A stretch of 64,000 nucleotides of DNA from CBINFS01 sp966250015 (GTDB taxonomy: Bacteria > Bacteroidota > Rhodothermia > Rhodothermales > DASSAV01), in assembly GCA_966250015.1 (NCBI GenBank), contig CBINFS010000003.1:62001-126000 (forward strand). Reading direction: 5' to 3'. Below the pieces are notes generated by a model, which saw only the letters and a program-made list of their open reading frames with translations, was not told the origin of the DNA and did not search any database. The first letter of the stretch is position 1; every line of letters starts with the position of its first letter. Shown in pieces: positions 1 to 10,478 of this stretch. A program made the translations under genes and the position numbers.

Positions 1-213
1 ATCGTTGCAATCGGCGTATGGATCGTATTTCAGCTTTTTAATGGGCTGGGGTCGATCATGTTGTCGGAACAGACCACAGGCGGGATTGCCTATGGCGCGC
101 ACATCGGGGGGTTCGTAGCAGGGCTCGTGCTGGCGATGGTGCTCAGGGTATTCATCAAACAAGAGAAGCCCAACGTTTTCAGCCGGCAGTACGAGCGTAT
201 TCCAATACGCTGA
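1..213 (+). CDS. Rhomboid-family intramembrane serine protease (C-terminal fragment)
   Basis: Frame 1 is open from the window edge to a TGA at 211-213, giving the last 70 residues of a protein that starts outside the window. It has two hydrophobic stretches. The second carries GIAYGAHIGGFVAGLVL, which matches the last core helix of rhomboid proteases, where the His of the Ser-His dyad sits in an AHxxGFxxG context. Rhomboids cleave transmembrane substrates within the inner membrane. The catalytic Ser (GxSG) would lie upstream and cannot be checked. A short charged tail follows. The family call is good; substrate and exact subfamily are unknown. Confidence 0.8.
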   Translation: MVAIGVWIVFQLFNGLGSIMLSEQTTGGIAYGAHIGGFVAGLVLAMVLRVFIKQEKPNVFSRQYERIPIR

Positions 214-220
214 CGTTTAA

Positions 221-260
221 AGAAAAAAGCCCTGCCAGATTCAGCATCCGGCAGGGCTTT
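221..260 (-). terminator. Intrinsic terminator of clpC (also faces the rhomboid gene)
   Basis: An 11-bp perfect stem (AAAGCCCTGCC at 226-236 with GGCAGGGCTTT at 250-260) has a 13-nt loop. Read on the minus strand it is followed by a T-rich tract, as expected about 30 nt past the clpC stop. On the plus strand it lies just after the rhomboid stop but has only a short T run, so it may act in both directions. Confidence 0.75.
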
Positions 261-290
261 AAGTACTAATGATTGTTCTTACAAGAAAGG

Positions 291-2897
<2,607 letters not shown>

Positions 2898-2963
2898 GCT
2901 CAATATGTTCTGGGCACGTCGGGTGCAGCCGTGCAATACCCGTTCACGCTAGTCAAATTAAAA

Positions 2964-2993
2964 ACAATACTTTTGCTGCAAATAGTGAGCCAA
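2964..2993 (-). promoter_or_regulatory. Possible sigma-70-type promoter of clpC
   Basis: Read on the minus strand, TTGGCT (2993-2988) and TATTGT (2969-2964) are separated by 18 nt and lie about 65 nt upstream of the clpC ATG. Each hexamer matches the consensus at four of six positions, so this is only a candidate. Confidence 0.25.
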
Positions 2994-3110
2994 CATCCCA
3001 TAAGAAAAGGAACGACGAAATGCCACTAATTCAGCGGCCCCCGACACGACGGCACCAGCATTTCAGGTGATAAACCTGCCCTGTTCATCACAGTTCCACG
3101 CCTCCGGGGT

Positions 3111-3149
3111 ACAAAAAAAGCGCATCGGTCCGACGGAACCGCGCGCTTT
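3111..3149 (-). terminator. Intrinsic terminator downstream of the A-type Fe-S carrier gene
   Basis: On the minus strand, AAAGCGC pairs with GCGCTTT across a GC-rich loop and is followed by a run of seven T. It begins about 70 nt past the stop at 3220. Confidence 0.6.
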
Positions 3150-3219
3150 AAGTGGCAGCAATCGATCCTGTTATGTCGTCAGAAGCGATGCATTTAGTTA
3201 ACAGCCACTCCAGGCGCCT

Positions 3220-3555
3220 TTACGCTGCGAAACTTGAGCCACACCCGCACGTCGAGGTGGCGTTAGGATTCTCGAACGTAAAACCACGTGCGCTGAGCCC
3301 GTCGTGATAGTCGATGATCGTACCCATCAGGTACAACCCCTGCCTTTTGTCCATCACAACGGCAACCCCGTCGACAACGAACTCCAGGTCGTGTTCCCTT
3401 TTCTTGTCAAACCCCAGGATGTAGCTCATTCCTGAACAACCGCCTCCACGGACTCCCACACGAAGATAGTAATCGTCGGGTACGTTTTTCGCCTTAATAA
3501 TGCGGCCAATCTCCTCTACTGCTTTTGGACTGATCTTGATGGGGGTTTCCTGCAT
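3220..3555 (-). CDS. A-type iron-sulfur cluster carrier (HesB/IscA/ErpA family)
   Basis: A 111-residue protein that would accept and deliver Fe-S clusters to apo-enzymes in the cytoplasm. The three conserved cysteines are present: one in GGGCSGMSY and two in the C-terminal STCGCGSSF. The start is placed at the ATG at 3555 (MQETPIKISP), the usual family beginning; a TTG at 3591 would add 12 unconserved residues. It stands alone, with no isc or suf genes nearby, which favours an ErpA-like housekeeping carrier over an isc-operon IscA. That choice is inference. Confidence 0.88.
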   Translation of the reverse strand: MQETPIKISPKAVEEIGRIIKAKNVPDDYYLRVGVRGGGCSGMSYILGFDKKREHDLEFVVDGVAVVMDKRQGLYLMGTIIDYHDGLSARGFTFENPNATSTCGCGSSFAA

Positions 3556-3706
3556 GGTGACGACTATTTTCGGACTCCTGGAATCTGTCAAAACCCGCTA
3601 ATCCTGCGTTCTTTCGAACGACGACGGAGCCATGCTGTTCCGGCACGCCGAAGAGTCAGGTTAACAACCCGTATGAATAATTACGGCCGTCTCGGAGAAA
3701 TGTGGC

Positions 3707-4483
3707 TCACGAGTTTTCTGTTTGCTCCATCAGGCGGACGATACGCTCGACCATCCTGTCGTAATGCGACCCTTTCCAGTACACTCGGCCGCACACGTCA
3801 CACCCGACAAACTCGTCATACCGGCTGCTAATGCCGACCGGAATTCTGGTCTTTACCTGCCGCCCGGGCAGATGAACGAGAAACGCATTACACTCGAGGC
3901 ACCTGGTGAGCGGCCGGATGTGCTCGCGCAGCCGGTAACGACGTAGAATCTCGGCTGCCTGCTCGTTCGGATCCGTATTTCGAACGTAGTAACCGTTTCT
4001 GATTTCGTTTCGCATGAGCAGCTTACGGTCCCGCGTCAGGACGATCCGGCCCGTCGAAGCGGAGATTGCCGCGATTTCGTGATCCTGATAATCGTTGCGG
4101 TAGTAGGCGTCGAGCCCCAACATTCTCAGCAGCTTTGCGAGTCGGCCGAGGTGAGCATCCAGTACAAAGCGAGGATCGCCCTCGGGGTCATTGTAAAGCG
4201 CCTGCGCTGCATCGAGAGAAACGGAGTGGAAGTGGGGGTAGATGGAGACGTAATCGTCGGCGTTCAGGTGGGCCTCCCATCCGACGGGCTGACCGTTCAC
4301 CAATGCGAGCTGTACTTCCGTGTGAGGAATGCCAAGGCTCTCGACGGCATCCTTCAGGCTCTGCCGCCCGAAAATAGGATAAACGATCGGTTTCTGACGC
4401 TCATCTGCCGGCCTGAAGTCGTTCAGCGGTCCATAGAATCGAAACGTCACCTGTTTCACGGTACGTGAGACTATCGCATTCAC
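3707..4483 (-). CDS. Mut7-C RNase-like protein with N-terminal ubiquitin-like fold
   Basis: A 258-residue two-part protein. Residues ~10-90 resemble the Mut7-C ubiquitin (ThiS/MoaD-like) domain. Residues ~105-255 match the Mut7-C/DUF82 PIN-like RNase domain, with acidic positions in FVLDAHLGRLAKLLRMLG and DHEIAAIS, then LTRDR, and a zinc ribbon of two Cys-x2-Cys pairs (CLEC, CDVC). The start is a GTG overlapping the spoIID-like stop as GTGA, a translational-coupling arrangement. The family is named from the C-terminus of animal Mut-7 exonucleases. Bacterial members are probable ribonucleases of unproven target, so the biological role here is unknown. Confidence 0.85.
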   Translation of the reverse strand: MNAIVSRTVKQVTFRFYGPLNDFRPADERQKPIVYPIFGRQSLKDAVESLGIPHTEVQLALVNGQPVGWEAHLNADDYVSIYPHFHSVSLDAAQALYNDPEGDPRFVLDAHLGRLAKLLRMLGLDAYYRNDYQDHEIAAISASTGRIVLTRDRKLLMRNEIRNGYYVRNTDPNEQAAEILRRYRLREHIRPLTRCLECNAFLVHLPGRQVKTRIPVGISSRYDEFVGCDVCGRVYWKGSHYDRMVERIVRLMEQTENS

Positions 4484-5922
4484 CAGCCGATGCGGCGGGG
4501 CTCGGTGGCGCCTTTGGGTTCGGGCAGCCGCGTCACGCGACGGGTTCGCTCGGCCGGAGGGGGTTCTCGTTTTGGAAGCCGATTGACAGTGACCGAATCC
4601 ATTTCCGGGACGATGGTTTCCGGCTCGTACGACGTCTCCCGTACGGGAATGTCCGGCTCAGTGACCGGTTGATTACCGGTCAATAAGAATCGCCTGCCTG
4701 ACAAGTTGACAATAGACACTCCTGTGAAGTAAAACGTCAGGATTTCGCGGTACGAGTATCCCTGGACTGCCATTTCGTGTGCGCCCGTCTGGCTAAGGCC
4801 TACGCCGTGCCCGCGCCCGCGCCCTTCGAAAACGTATATTTCGCCGGCGCGCCTTGCGGAAAACAGGGTGCTTTTTATCGTGTTTACGCCGAACTGCCCG
4901 TTCACTTTCAGCCGGAACTCATTCGACGGCACGTCGCGACGTTTACCGGAGGCATAGAGCAGGGTAACGTATTCGATGCGCCCGTCAGCCGCTCTTTTTT
5001 CAAATAGGACGCCTTCCACCGTGTCGCCATAGGTCCTCGACAGGAAGCGGAGGAGCTCGGCGCGATTGACACGGGAGGTCCAGCCGCTCTGGGGATCGGT
5101 GTCGTATGGGTCCGCCTTACCGCGCAGGTAGGGAAGTGGTTGCGACTGCCACACGGTTTCATTGTTCGCCGTATGCCCGCCGCTGGACGCAAAGTGAACG
5201 GCTTCGATCAGGCTGCCGTTGTACGTTAGAATCTGGCCGGCTGTGGCCTCAACGGCATTCCTGATGTGAGGCGTGACACCCTGGGTGCCTTTGTAAACCT
5301 GTGACCGAATTCCATCGACGTGGTCGTAATCGGGTCCGAATTTCCCAGCAGATTTGACGGCGTAGGTCCGTACGACGACTGCCATCGCCTTGGTGCCTTC
5401 CGTATCGTTGAACGGGTATTCGTTCGGGATCACGCCCGCAACGTATTCTTCCAGCGGAACGTGGTTGACGATCAACAAACGGGATTGTGCATTCGGATCA
5501 GCCTTGACCGTCAACCCACCGGAATACGTCCTGCGTTCTGACCTGCCGTTCTCCGTCGCCTCGACGAAAAACCCCTGCTCGCCATCCGGCAACGCTCGAA
5601 GTAGCTGAGCCTGGATTTCTGCTCCTTCAAGGGTTACCAGAACTTCTCCCCGTCGAAGTGATACGGCAACACGTTCACCCGGAAGCGCCCTGCCTATCGG
5701 ACTATCGTACTCGCCCGCAAAAAAAGACAATCCGGATTCGCTGCCAACCACTATGGATTCGGGTCTACTCGATTCGAACAGGCGCACGCGTACCACAGGC
5801 TCCTCATCCTGAATGGCTGCGAACGCATAATTCACGCGGGGAGTGAGCAACAGCACGGCGGAAAGAGAAAGCAGTCCGGCCAGTCTACACAAGGTTTTGG
5901 CGATTCGTAGCGTGGATGTCAT
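4480..5922 (-). CDS. SpoIID/LytB-domain cell-wall protein
   Basis: A 480-residue exported protein. A signal peptide is clear (basic start, hydrophobic 12-34). A SpoIID/LytB domain spans about 150-400, with VPLEEYVAGVIPNEYP, the VVRTYAV segment and the late GRGRGHGVGLSQTGAHEMA motif. SpoIID is a peptidoglycan lytic transglycosylase in sporulating Firmicutes; LytB-type relatives enhance amidases. Here no sporulation genes are seen, so a role in envelope remodelling is inferred. The last ~60 residues form a Pro/Arg/Glu-rich tail that is probably disordered. It is the third gene of a cluster beginning with the sensor kinase and response regulator at 9404-6007. Confidence 0.87.
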   Translation of the reverse strand: MTSTLRIAKTLCRLAGLLSLSAVLLLTPRVNYAFAAIQDEEPVVRVRLFESSRPESIVVGSESGLSFFAGEYDSPIGRALPGERVAVSLRRGEVLVTLEGAEIQAQLLRALPDGEQGFFVEATENGRSERRTYSGGLTVKADPNAQSRLLIVNHVPLEEYVAGVIPNEYPFNDTEGTKAMAVVVRTYAVKSAGKFGPDYDHVDGIRSQVYKGTQGVTPHIRNAVEATAGQILTYNGSLIEAVHFASSGGHTANNETVWQSQPLPYLRGKADPYDTDPQSGWTSRVNRAELLRFLSRTYGDTVEGVLFEKRAADGRIEYVTLLYASGKRRDVPSNEFRLKVNGQFGVNTIKSTLFSARRAGEIYVFEGRGRGHGVGLSQTGAHEMAVQGYSYREILTFYFTGVSIVNLSGRRFLLTGNQPVTEPDIPVRETSYEPETIVPEMDSVTVNRLPKREPPPAERTRRVTRLPEPKGATEPRRIGW

Positions 5923-6006
5923 ATACCGTCACACCGGATAATGGAGCAGGGGCAGGTAGGGTGGAACAAGATAACCGTTGGACCCGATGCAGCGAAACCC
6001 GCCTGC

Positions 6007-6840
6007 TCACATCAAGAGCTTTTCTCTGAGCTGTCGGGACCGCTCACGGCTGGCAATTACGGTGTGGCCACCCGTGAGACCGAGCTTGTACCGTCCGCTG
6101 AACCACGGAATCATCTCCCTGATGTGGCTGATCCCGACGATGGCCGAGCGGTGTACCCGGAGGAACTCTTCAGGGTTAAGGTTCGCTTCCAGCTGATCGA
6201 GCGTGTAGTTCACGACGTAGGACTGGGTGGCTCTTCCCCCGACCGGATGTTCGTCGGCCATGACGTGGAGGCGCGTAATCCCTTCCTCGACCTCTGCTGC
6301 AATCAGCCGGGATACCGGAAGGATGAGGATCCGGTCCCTGAAAGGCACCGAAATCTGCTGAAGGTAGTCACCTGACCTTTTGGTAACAGGGGATTCCTTT
6401 TCGGCCTGAAGGTCGATCCAGTCGAGCAATCTGGCCATACGTTCGTCTCCACCCGCGCGGAGCTCCGGTTCACTTCGCATGCGTTCGACGCGCGCCACGG
6501 TTATTTGAAGGCGTTCGCTTGAAATGGGCTTGAGCAGGTAATCGATGGCGTTCGCTTCAAAGGCACGGAGGGCATAAGAGTCGTACGCCGTCGTAAAGAC
6601 GATGACGGGGCGGTTGGCGGGATCGATGCGTTCGATCACCTCGAACCCGTCGAGCCCGGGCATCTGAATGTCGAGAAAGAGCAGATCGACGGGGTTGGCG
6701 TTCAACTTCTCGAGAGTTTCGATCCCGTCTTCGGCTTCATCGACAATCTGGATGCGTTTCTGGTCAACGAAAGGGTTGAGTAGCTTTCGCAACCGGTTAC
6801 GAGCCGGGGCCTCATCGTCGGCAATGAGCGTTCGGAGCAT
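6007..6840 (-). CDS. LytTR-family response regulator (LytR/AlgR type)
   Basis: A 277-residue two-domain regulator. The receiver covers ~1-120 with the acidic pair DD at 8-9, phospho-acceptor D57 in LLFLDIQMPG, T83/T84 and K104 in YLLKPIS. A LytTR DNA-binding domain covers ~165-277, ending in a typical FxRVHRSxIV and SRER block. It lies 14 bp downstream of the sensor kinase gene and almost certainly receives phosphate from it. LytTR proteins bind direct repeats upstream of targets; the envelope gene immediately downstream (SpoIID-like) is an attractive target, but no operator could be identified by eye. Confidence 0.93.
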   Translation of the reverse strand: MLRTLIADDEAPARNRLRKLLNPFVDQKRIQIVDEAEDGIETLEKLNANPVDLLFLDIQMPGLDGFEVIERIDPANRPVIVFTTAYDSYALRAFEANAIDYLLKPISSERLQITVARVERMRSEPELRAGGDERMARLLDWIDLQAEKESPVTKRSGDYLQQISVPFRDRILILPVSRLIAAEVEEGITRLHVMADEHPVGGRATQSYVVNYTLDQLEANLNPEEFLRVHRSAIVGISHIREMIPWFSGRYKLGLTGGHTVIASRERSRQLREKLLM

Positions 6841-6854
6841 GGTACAAATCGCAC

Positions 6855-9404
6855 TCAGGGTTTATCGATAAGCAGGTGACCGGCGCTTTCTTCGGTGAAT
6901 TCGTCCGCGGTGAGCAGATCTTTTGAAGGAAGAAGCAGGCGGACCATAGTCCCTTTGTTGTAGGCGCTTTTGAATTCGAGCAGGTCGGATCGGCCGTAAA
7001 GCTGTTCGAGGCGAGCTGAAATATTCCTCAGCCCGATCCCGTAAAAGCTGCGATCTGTCGACGCGTCCTCCTGACGGTCGAATATGGCGGGGATCCCGAC
7101 TCCGTTGTCGGAAACTACGATTTCCACGTTTCCTCCTGCTACTCGCCGACACGTGATCTTGAGAAAACCCCCACTCCGACGTTTCTCGAGGCCGTGTTTG
7201 ACTGCATTCTCAACGATGGTCTGAATGGTAAACGCCGGAACGGGGGTAGAGGCCACGTCGGGATCCAGGAAGAGCTCGGTCTGCAATCGATCGCCGAAAC
7301 GAGCCTGCTCTATCGCAAGGTAGTCGGCAATCAGCGTCGTCTCTTCCTCGAGCGTGACGAACGGCCGGCTGCCTGTTTTTAGCACGTAACGAAAGATCGA
7401 TGCGAGGTGTTCGACGGTGGATTCCGCTTCATGCGGCTGATCCTCGATGAGTGAAATGATCGTATTGAGGGCGTTGAACAGGAAGTGAGGATTGATCTGG
7501 GCTCTGAGAGCAATCAGCTGCGCCTCTGCGCTTTCGCGGATCAAAGCCTTTTCCCGTTCAATCAGTTTCAGACGCTCTACGGCAAGCGCGAGCTGTCCGG
7601 AGAGAGACCGGAGGAGCTCGATGTCCTCCAGGTTGTACACGGCCGGTCTACGCTTACGCGTACCGATGGCGAGCAAGCCAATGGGGCCGCTTTCTCCGAG
7701 CACCGGGAAGATCAAGGCGACTCCCATGTCCCGCAGGACGTCCGACGTTTCCTTCGACATCGAGCTGTCGTTCAGCTCAGCATTTCTGGCCCATATTCTT
7801 CCTTCTCTTTGTATGTGAGGCCAGGCAAGCTCGTGAACCATATTGCCCAGGCCGGGGGAATCCGATTCGTGAGAAGCCACCAGCCACTCGGTATCCGGGC
7901 CTGCTTTCCGAATTTGTAAATGAACGAAGCGGGCGCCGTACGCCGTCGAGATCGTCTCGACGGTCTGCCGGGTCAGCGAGTCGTGGTCGAGTATAGATCG
8001 TATGTGTAGCTGGAACCGGCTCAGGATCTGACGTGCGCGTGTTCGCTCCGTGATCAGGATACCGCTTGCGTACTGTCTCGCCCGGCGCATCAGCCACTCG
8101 AAAAAGGCCAGCAGAAAGATGACGTAAAACCCCGCCATGATCGTCAACGATGCGTCGATCCGCTCGAGGGCCGGCCTGAGAAGCGTAATCCCCGCGATAA
8201 AGGCAAAAAAGACAAGTCCAAACGCAGCCAGGTAAATGATGCCCCGGCCAAGGACCTCATTTATTTTGCCATACTTCAGTGTGGCGAGCGATACGAGAAC
8301 AATCGGAGCGATGGACAGGAGCTGTCCGCACACGATGAGCCAGGCTGCAAGCTGGTCGTTGACGGCGCCCACCTGCGGAATACCAACCAGGACGGCGAGG
8401 GCGCCAAATAGTGCGGCTATGAACGTGGCCAGGCTGCCGTTTCGGCTCCAACGTCCACCCTCTACACCCGATTTCGCCGATGATTGCTTGTATCGGGAGC
8501 CGACGAGCAGGGCAGCGGCGCCAATGTAGACGCTCACGTAAAAAAGAATGGGGGAGATGAGCTCGTCTCGCGTGAGCGGGCCGACGTGGCCGAAAAAGGC
8601 TGCGTTCGCCATCCCAACGCAGAGGATAAGGGCGGGTACGTAGAACAACAGACGCCACGACCATCGGGTGGATGTGGGGAATAACGCCGTGTCAAAAACT
8701 GCTTTGTCGAGCAGGACCGCCGGAAACAAGATCCAGCCCGTCAGCCCTGCAAAGGTCAGGCCCTGAAAAATCAGGTCTGAGGGGCCTCCATAGGTAAGGG
8801 GTGGTCCAAAAACCTGCACGATGATCAGTCGTAGCAGGTTGCCGAACATCCAGATGGAAGAGAGGGTGATGAGCAGCAGCGACGACTTTGCCCGCCGGCT
8901 ACGGACGGCCAGCGGTCCTACGATGACCAGCGCCAAGATGTGGGAGAAAGCTCCAAGTGTAAAACCCCAAATCGAAAACTGCCAGAGCGTCGGGGAAAAT
9001 GGGTAGAGGAACGTCGGGTACCGGGTGAATTGAACCTGCGCTTCGATGTAACGGCCGTTTCTGAAGACGGAGTAGACGACGCGGCTTCCCGGCTCAATGC
9101 CCTCGATTGCATGCCGCAGGTCCTCGACGTTGAAGTACTGTTGGTAATCGAGCTGGTAAAACACGTCATCGTTTTGCAGGCCGGCCTTTGCGGCGGGTCC
9201 ACGAGGAAACACGTAGCGCGCGGTGATCAGGCCGTCCTGTTCGCCCCACACCACCCAGTCGTACGAGCGAGGCGTGCTGCTAAGGGGGGCGTCTTGCACA
9301 ATCCGCGACAGGGTCATCCAATCGAACGCAATGCGTACGGCCGGCAGAAGAGCCAGAAGGGGTAAAAAGAGGACCAGAATACGAACGACTCTAGAGGACG
9401 ACAT
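6855..9404 (-). CDS. Sensor histidine kinase, LytS-like, with PDZ, multi-TM and GAF domains
   Basis: An 849-residue membrane kinase. By eye it has one TM helix at ~8-26, a PDZ-like domain at ~55-128 (PRGPAAKAGLQNDDVF, typical of the PDZ ligand groove) and about seven or eight TM helices between ~140 and 440. A GAF domain follows at ~475-612. The His_kinase phospho-acceptor is H640 in QINPHFLFNALN, and the HATPase has N-box N733 (VENAVKHG), G1 DNGVGIP at 767-773 and G2 GIGLRN. The PDZ domain should face the periplasm, suggesting it senses peptides or envelope protein termini. It is paired with the LytTR regulator downstream. This combination is unusual for LytS-type kinases. Confidence 0.9.
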   Translation of the reverse strand: MSSSRVVRILVLFLPLLALLPAVRIAFDWMTLSRIVQDAPLSSTPRSYDWVVWGEQDGLITARYVFPRGPAAKAGLQNDDVFYQLDYQQYFNVEDLRHAIEGIEPGSRVVYSVFRNGRYIEAQVQFTRYPTFLYPFSPTLWQFSIWGFTLGAFSHILALVIVGPLAVRSRRAKSSLLLITLSSIWMFGNLLRLIIVQVFGPPLTYGGPSDLIFQGLTFAGLTGWILFPAVLLDKAVFDTALFPTSTRWSWRLLFYVPALILCVGMANAAFFGHVGPLTRDELISPILFYVSVYIGAAALLVGSRYKQSSAKSGVEGGRWSRNGSLATFIAALFGALAVLVGIPQVGAVNDQLAAWLIVCGQLLSIAPIVLVSLATLKYGKINEVLGRGIIYLAAFGLVFFAFIAGITLLRPALERIDASLTIMAGFYVIFLLAFFEWLMRRARQYASGILITERTRARQILSRFQLHIRSILDHDSLTRQTVETISTAYGARFVHLQIRKAGPDTEWLVASHESDSPGLGNMVHELAWPHIQREGRIWARNAELNDSSMSKETSDVLRDMGVALIFPVLGESGPIGLLAIGTRKRRPAVYNLEDIELLRSLSGQLALAVERLKLIEREKALIRESAEAQLIALRAQINPHFLFNALNTIISLIEDQPHEAESTVEHLASIFRYVLKTGSRPFVTLEEETTLIADYLAIEQARFGDRLQTELFLDPDVASTPVPAFTIQTIVENAVKHGLEKRRSGGFLKITCRRVAGGNVEIVVSDNGVGIPAIFDRQEDASTDRSFYGIGLRNISARLEQLYGRSDLLEFKSAYNKGTMVRLLLPSKDLLTADEFTEESAGHLLIDKP

Positions 9405-9596
9405 CCAGTCACGCGGCCCTTATTATTAACGGATATAGTTATGTTAAATAAGAGTTTCGACCCACATAATCAAGCCGTCGATTTCCTTCAAAGGTACACG
9501 ATGATCGTCAAAAATCAATGCGAAGGGCGTTTATTCGGCTCTTTGCGCAAAACCAGCCGTTAGAGAAACAATTTGCGTCAACAAAAAGGATATGTC
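9405..9596. other. 192-bp divergent intergenic region (kinase / tatD)
   Basis: AT-rich next to the kinase start. It contains TTATGTTAAAT at 9439-9449, identical to the XerD arm of the E. coli dif site, but without a matching left arm. An AAGGA ribosome-binding site precedes the tatD ATG. No gene was seen. Confidence 0.4.
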
Positions 9597-10403
9597 ATGC
9601 TCGTCGATAGTCACGCGCACATTTACCACCATCGTTTTGAGTCCGACCGATCCACGATGATCGAACGTGCCCGGGAAGCGGGTGTAGGCGTCATCGTCAT
9701 GCCAGCCATCGATCTGCCCTCAATCGAGCAGGCCGTGGCATTGTGTAGAGAGTATCCCGGGCTATACGCTATGGCGGCCATCCACCCTTCGGACACGAAA
9801 GATGCCAACGATGCGGTGATGGAGGCAGTTGCCTCGTGGTGCAACGATCCCAAAGTAGTGGCGGTGGGCGAAAGCGGCCTTGATTACTACTGGGATCGCT
9901 CGTTCGACGAGAAGCAACACGACTTTTTTCGTCGACACATCCGCCTGGCGATAGAAAAGGACCTTCCGCTGATCCTCCACAACCGGGAAGCGACTGACGA
10001 TCTCATTCGAATTCTGAAAGAGGAAAAGAAAGCCAGTGACAGGGGTGAACGTCTTCGCGGCATTTTTCACTGTTTTAGCGGGCCAGAATCAGTGATCCGT
10101 GCAGCTGAGGAGCTGGGCTTCTTACTGGGCGTGGGAGGGACCGTGACGTTCAAGAATAGCGGTGTCGCCGACCTGATCCGGGACGTCCCTCTTGAGCGTA
10201 TCGTGGTCGAGACCGACGCGCCATTCCTGGCGCCGTCGCCGTACCGTGGAAAGAGGAACGAGCCTGCTTACGTTCGATTCGTTGCTGAAAAAATCGCGGA
10301 GATCAAGGACGTACCCGTCGATGAGGTCGAACGTATCACCACCCAAAACGCCTTTGATCTGTTTGCGCTCGACCCCTCAGCGCCCACGCTGCTCGATTCG
10401 TAG
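9597..10403 (+). CDS. TatD-family metal-dependent hydrolase / DNase
   Basis: A 268-residue TIM-barrel hydrolase. Metal-binding positions are visible: HAH in the N-terminal VDSHAHIYH, E in GESGLDYYW, H in LILHNREA, H in GIFHCFSG and D in VETDAPFLAPSPYRG. TatD proteins are 3'-5' exonucleases/endonucleases acting in DNA repair and degradation, and some may be D-tyrosyl-tRNA or RNA processing enzymes, so the substrate is not certain. The ATG at 9597 is chosen because AAGGA lies 8 nt before it; a TTG at 9573 would add eight unconserved residues. The gene stands alone, divergent from the kinase. Confidence 0.9.
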   Translation: MLVDSHAHIYHHRFESDRSTMIERAREAGVGVIVMPAIDLPSIEQAVALCREYPGLYAMAAIHPSDTKDANDAVMEAVASWCNDPKVVAVGESGLDYYWDRSFDEKQHDFFRRHIRLAIEKDLPLILHNREATDDLIRILKEEKKASDRGERLRGIFHCFSGPESVIRAAEELGFLLGVGGTVTFKNSGVADLIRDVPLERIVVETDAPFLAPSPYRGKRNEPAYVRFVAEKIAEIKDVPVDEVERITTQNAFDLFALDPSAPTLLDS

Positions 10404-10408
10404 CCGGC

Positions 10409-10447
10409 AAAAAATGAGCGAGGGACCCCTGTTGGAGCCCCTCGTTC
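10409..10447. terminator. Bidirectional terminator between tatD and dnaK
   Basis: GAGCGAGGG (10416-10424) pairs with CCCTCGTTC (10439-10447), with one G-T wobble. The minus strand ends in a run of six T, so it is a good dnaK terminator. The plus-strand T tract is weak, so tatD may use it less efficiently. Confidence 0.65.
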
Positions 10448-10478
10448 GTTCTTGATCTATGTCAACCGCGAAGGCGGG

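Larger units (their letters stand above)
2898..3219. other. 322-bp intergenic region between clpC and the A-type carrier gene
   Basis: No coding sequence with a plausible start or family match was seen on either strand. It holds a possible clpC promoter near 2964-2993 and the terminator of the upstream Fe-S carrier gene at 3111-3149. No CtsR-like heptad repeat or CIRCE element was found. Confidence 0.5.
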
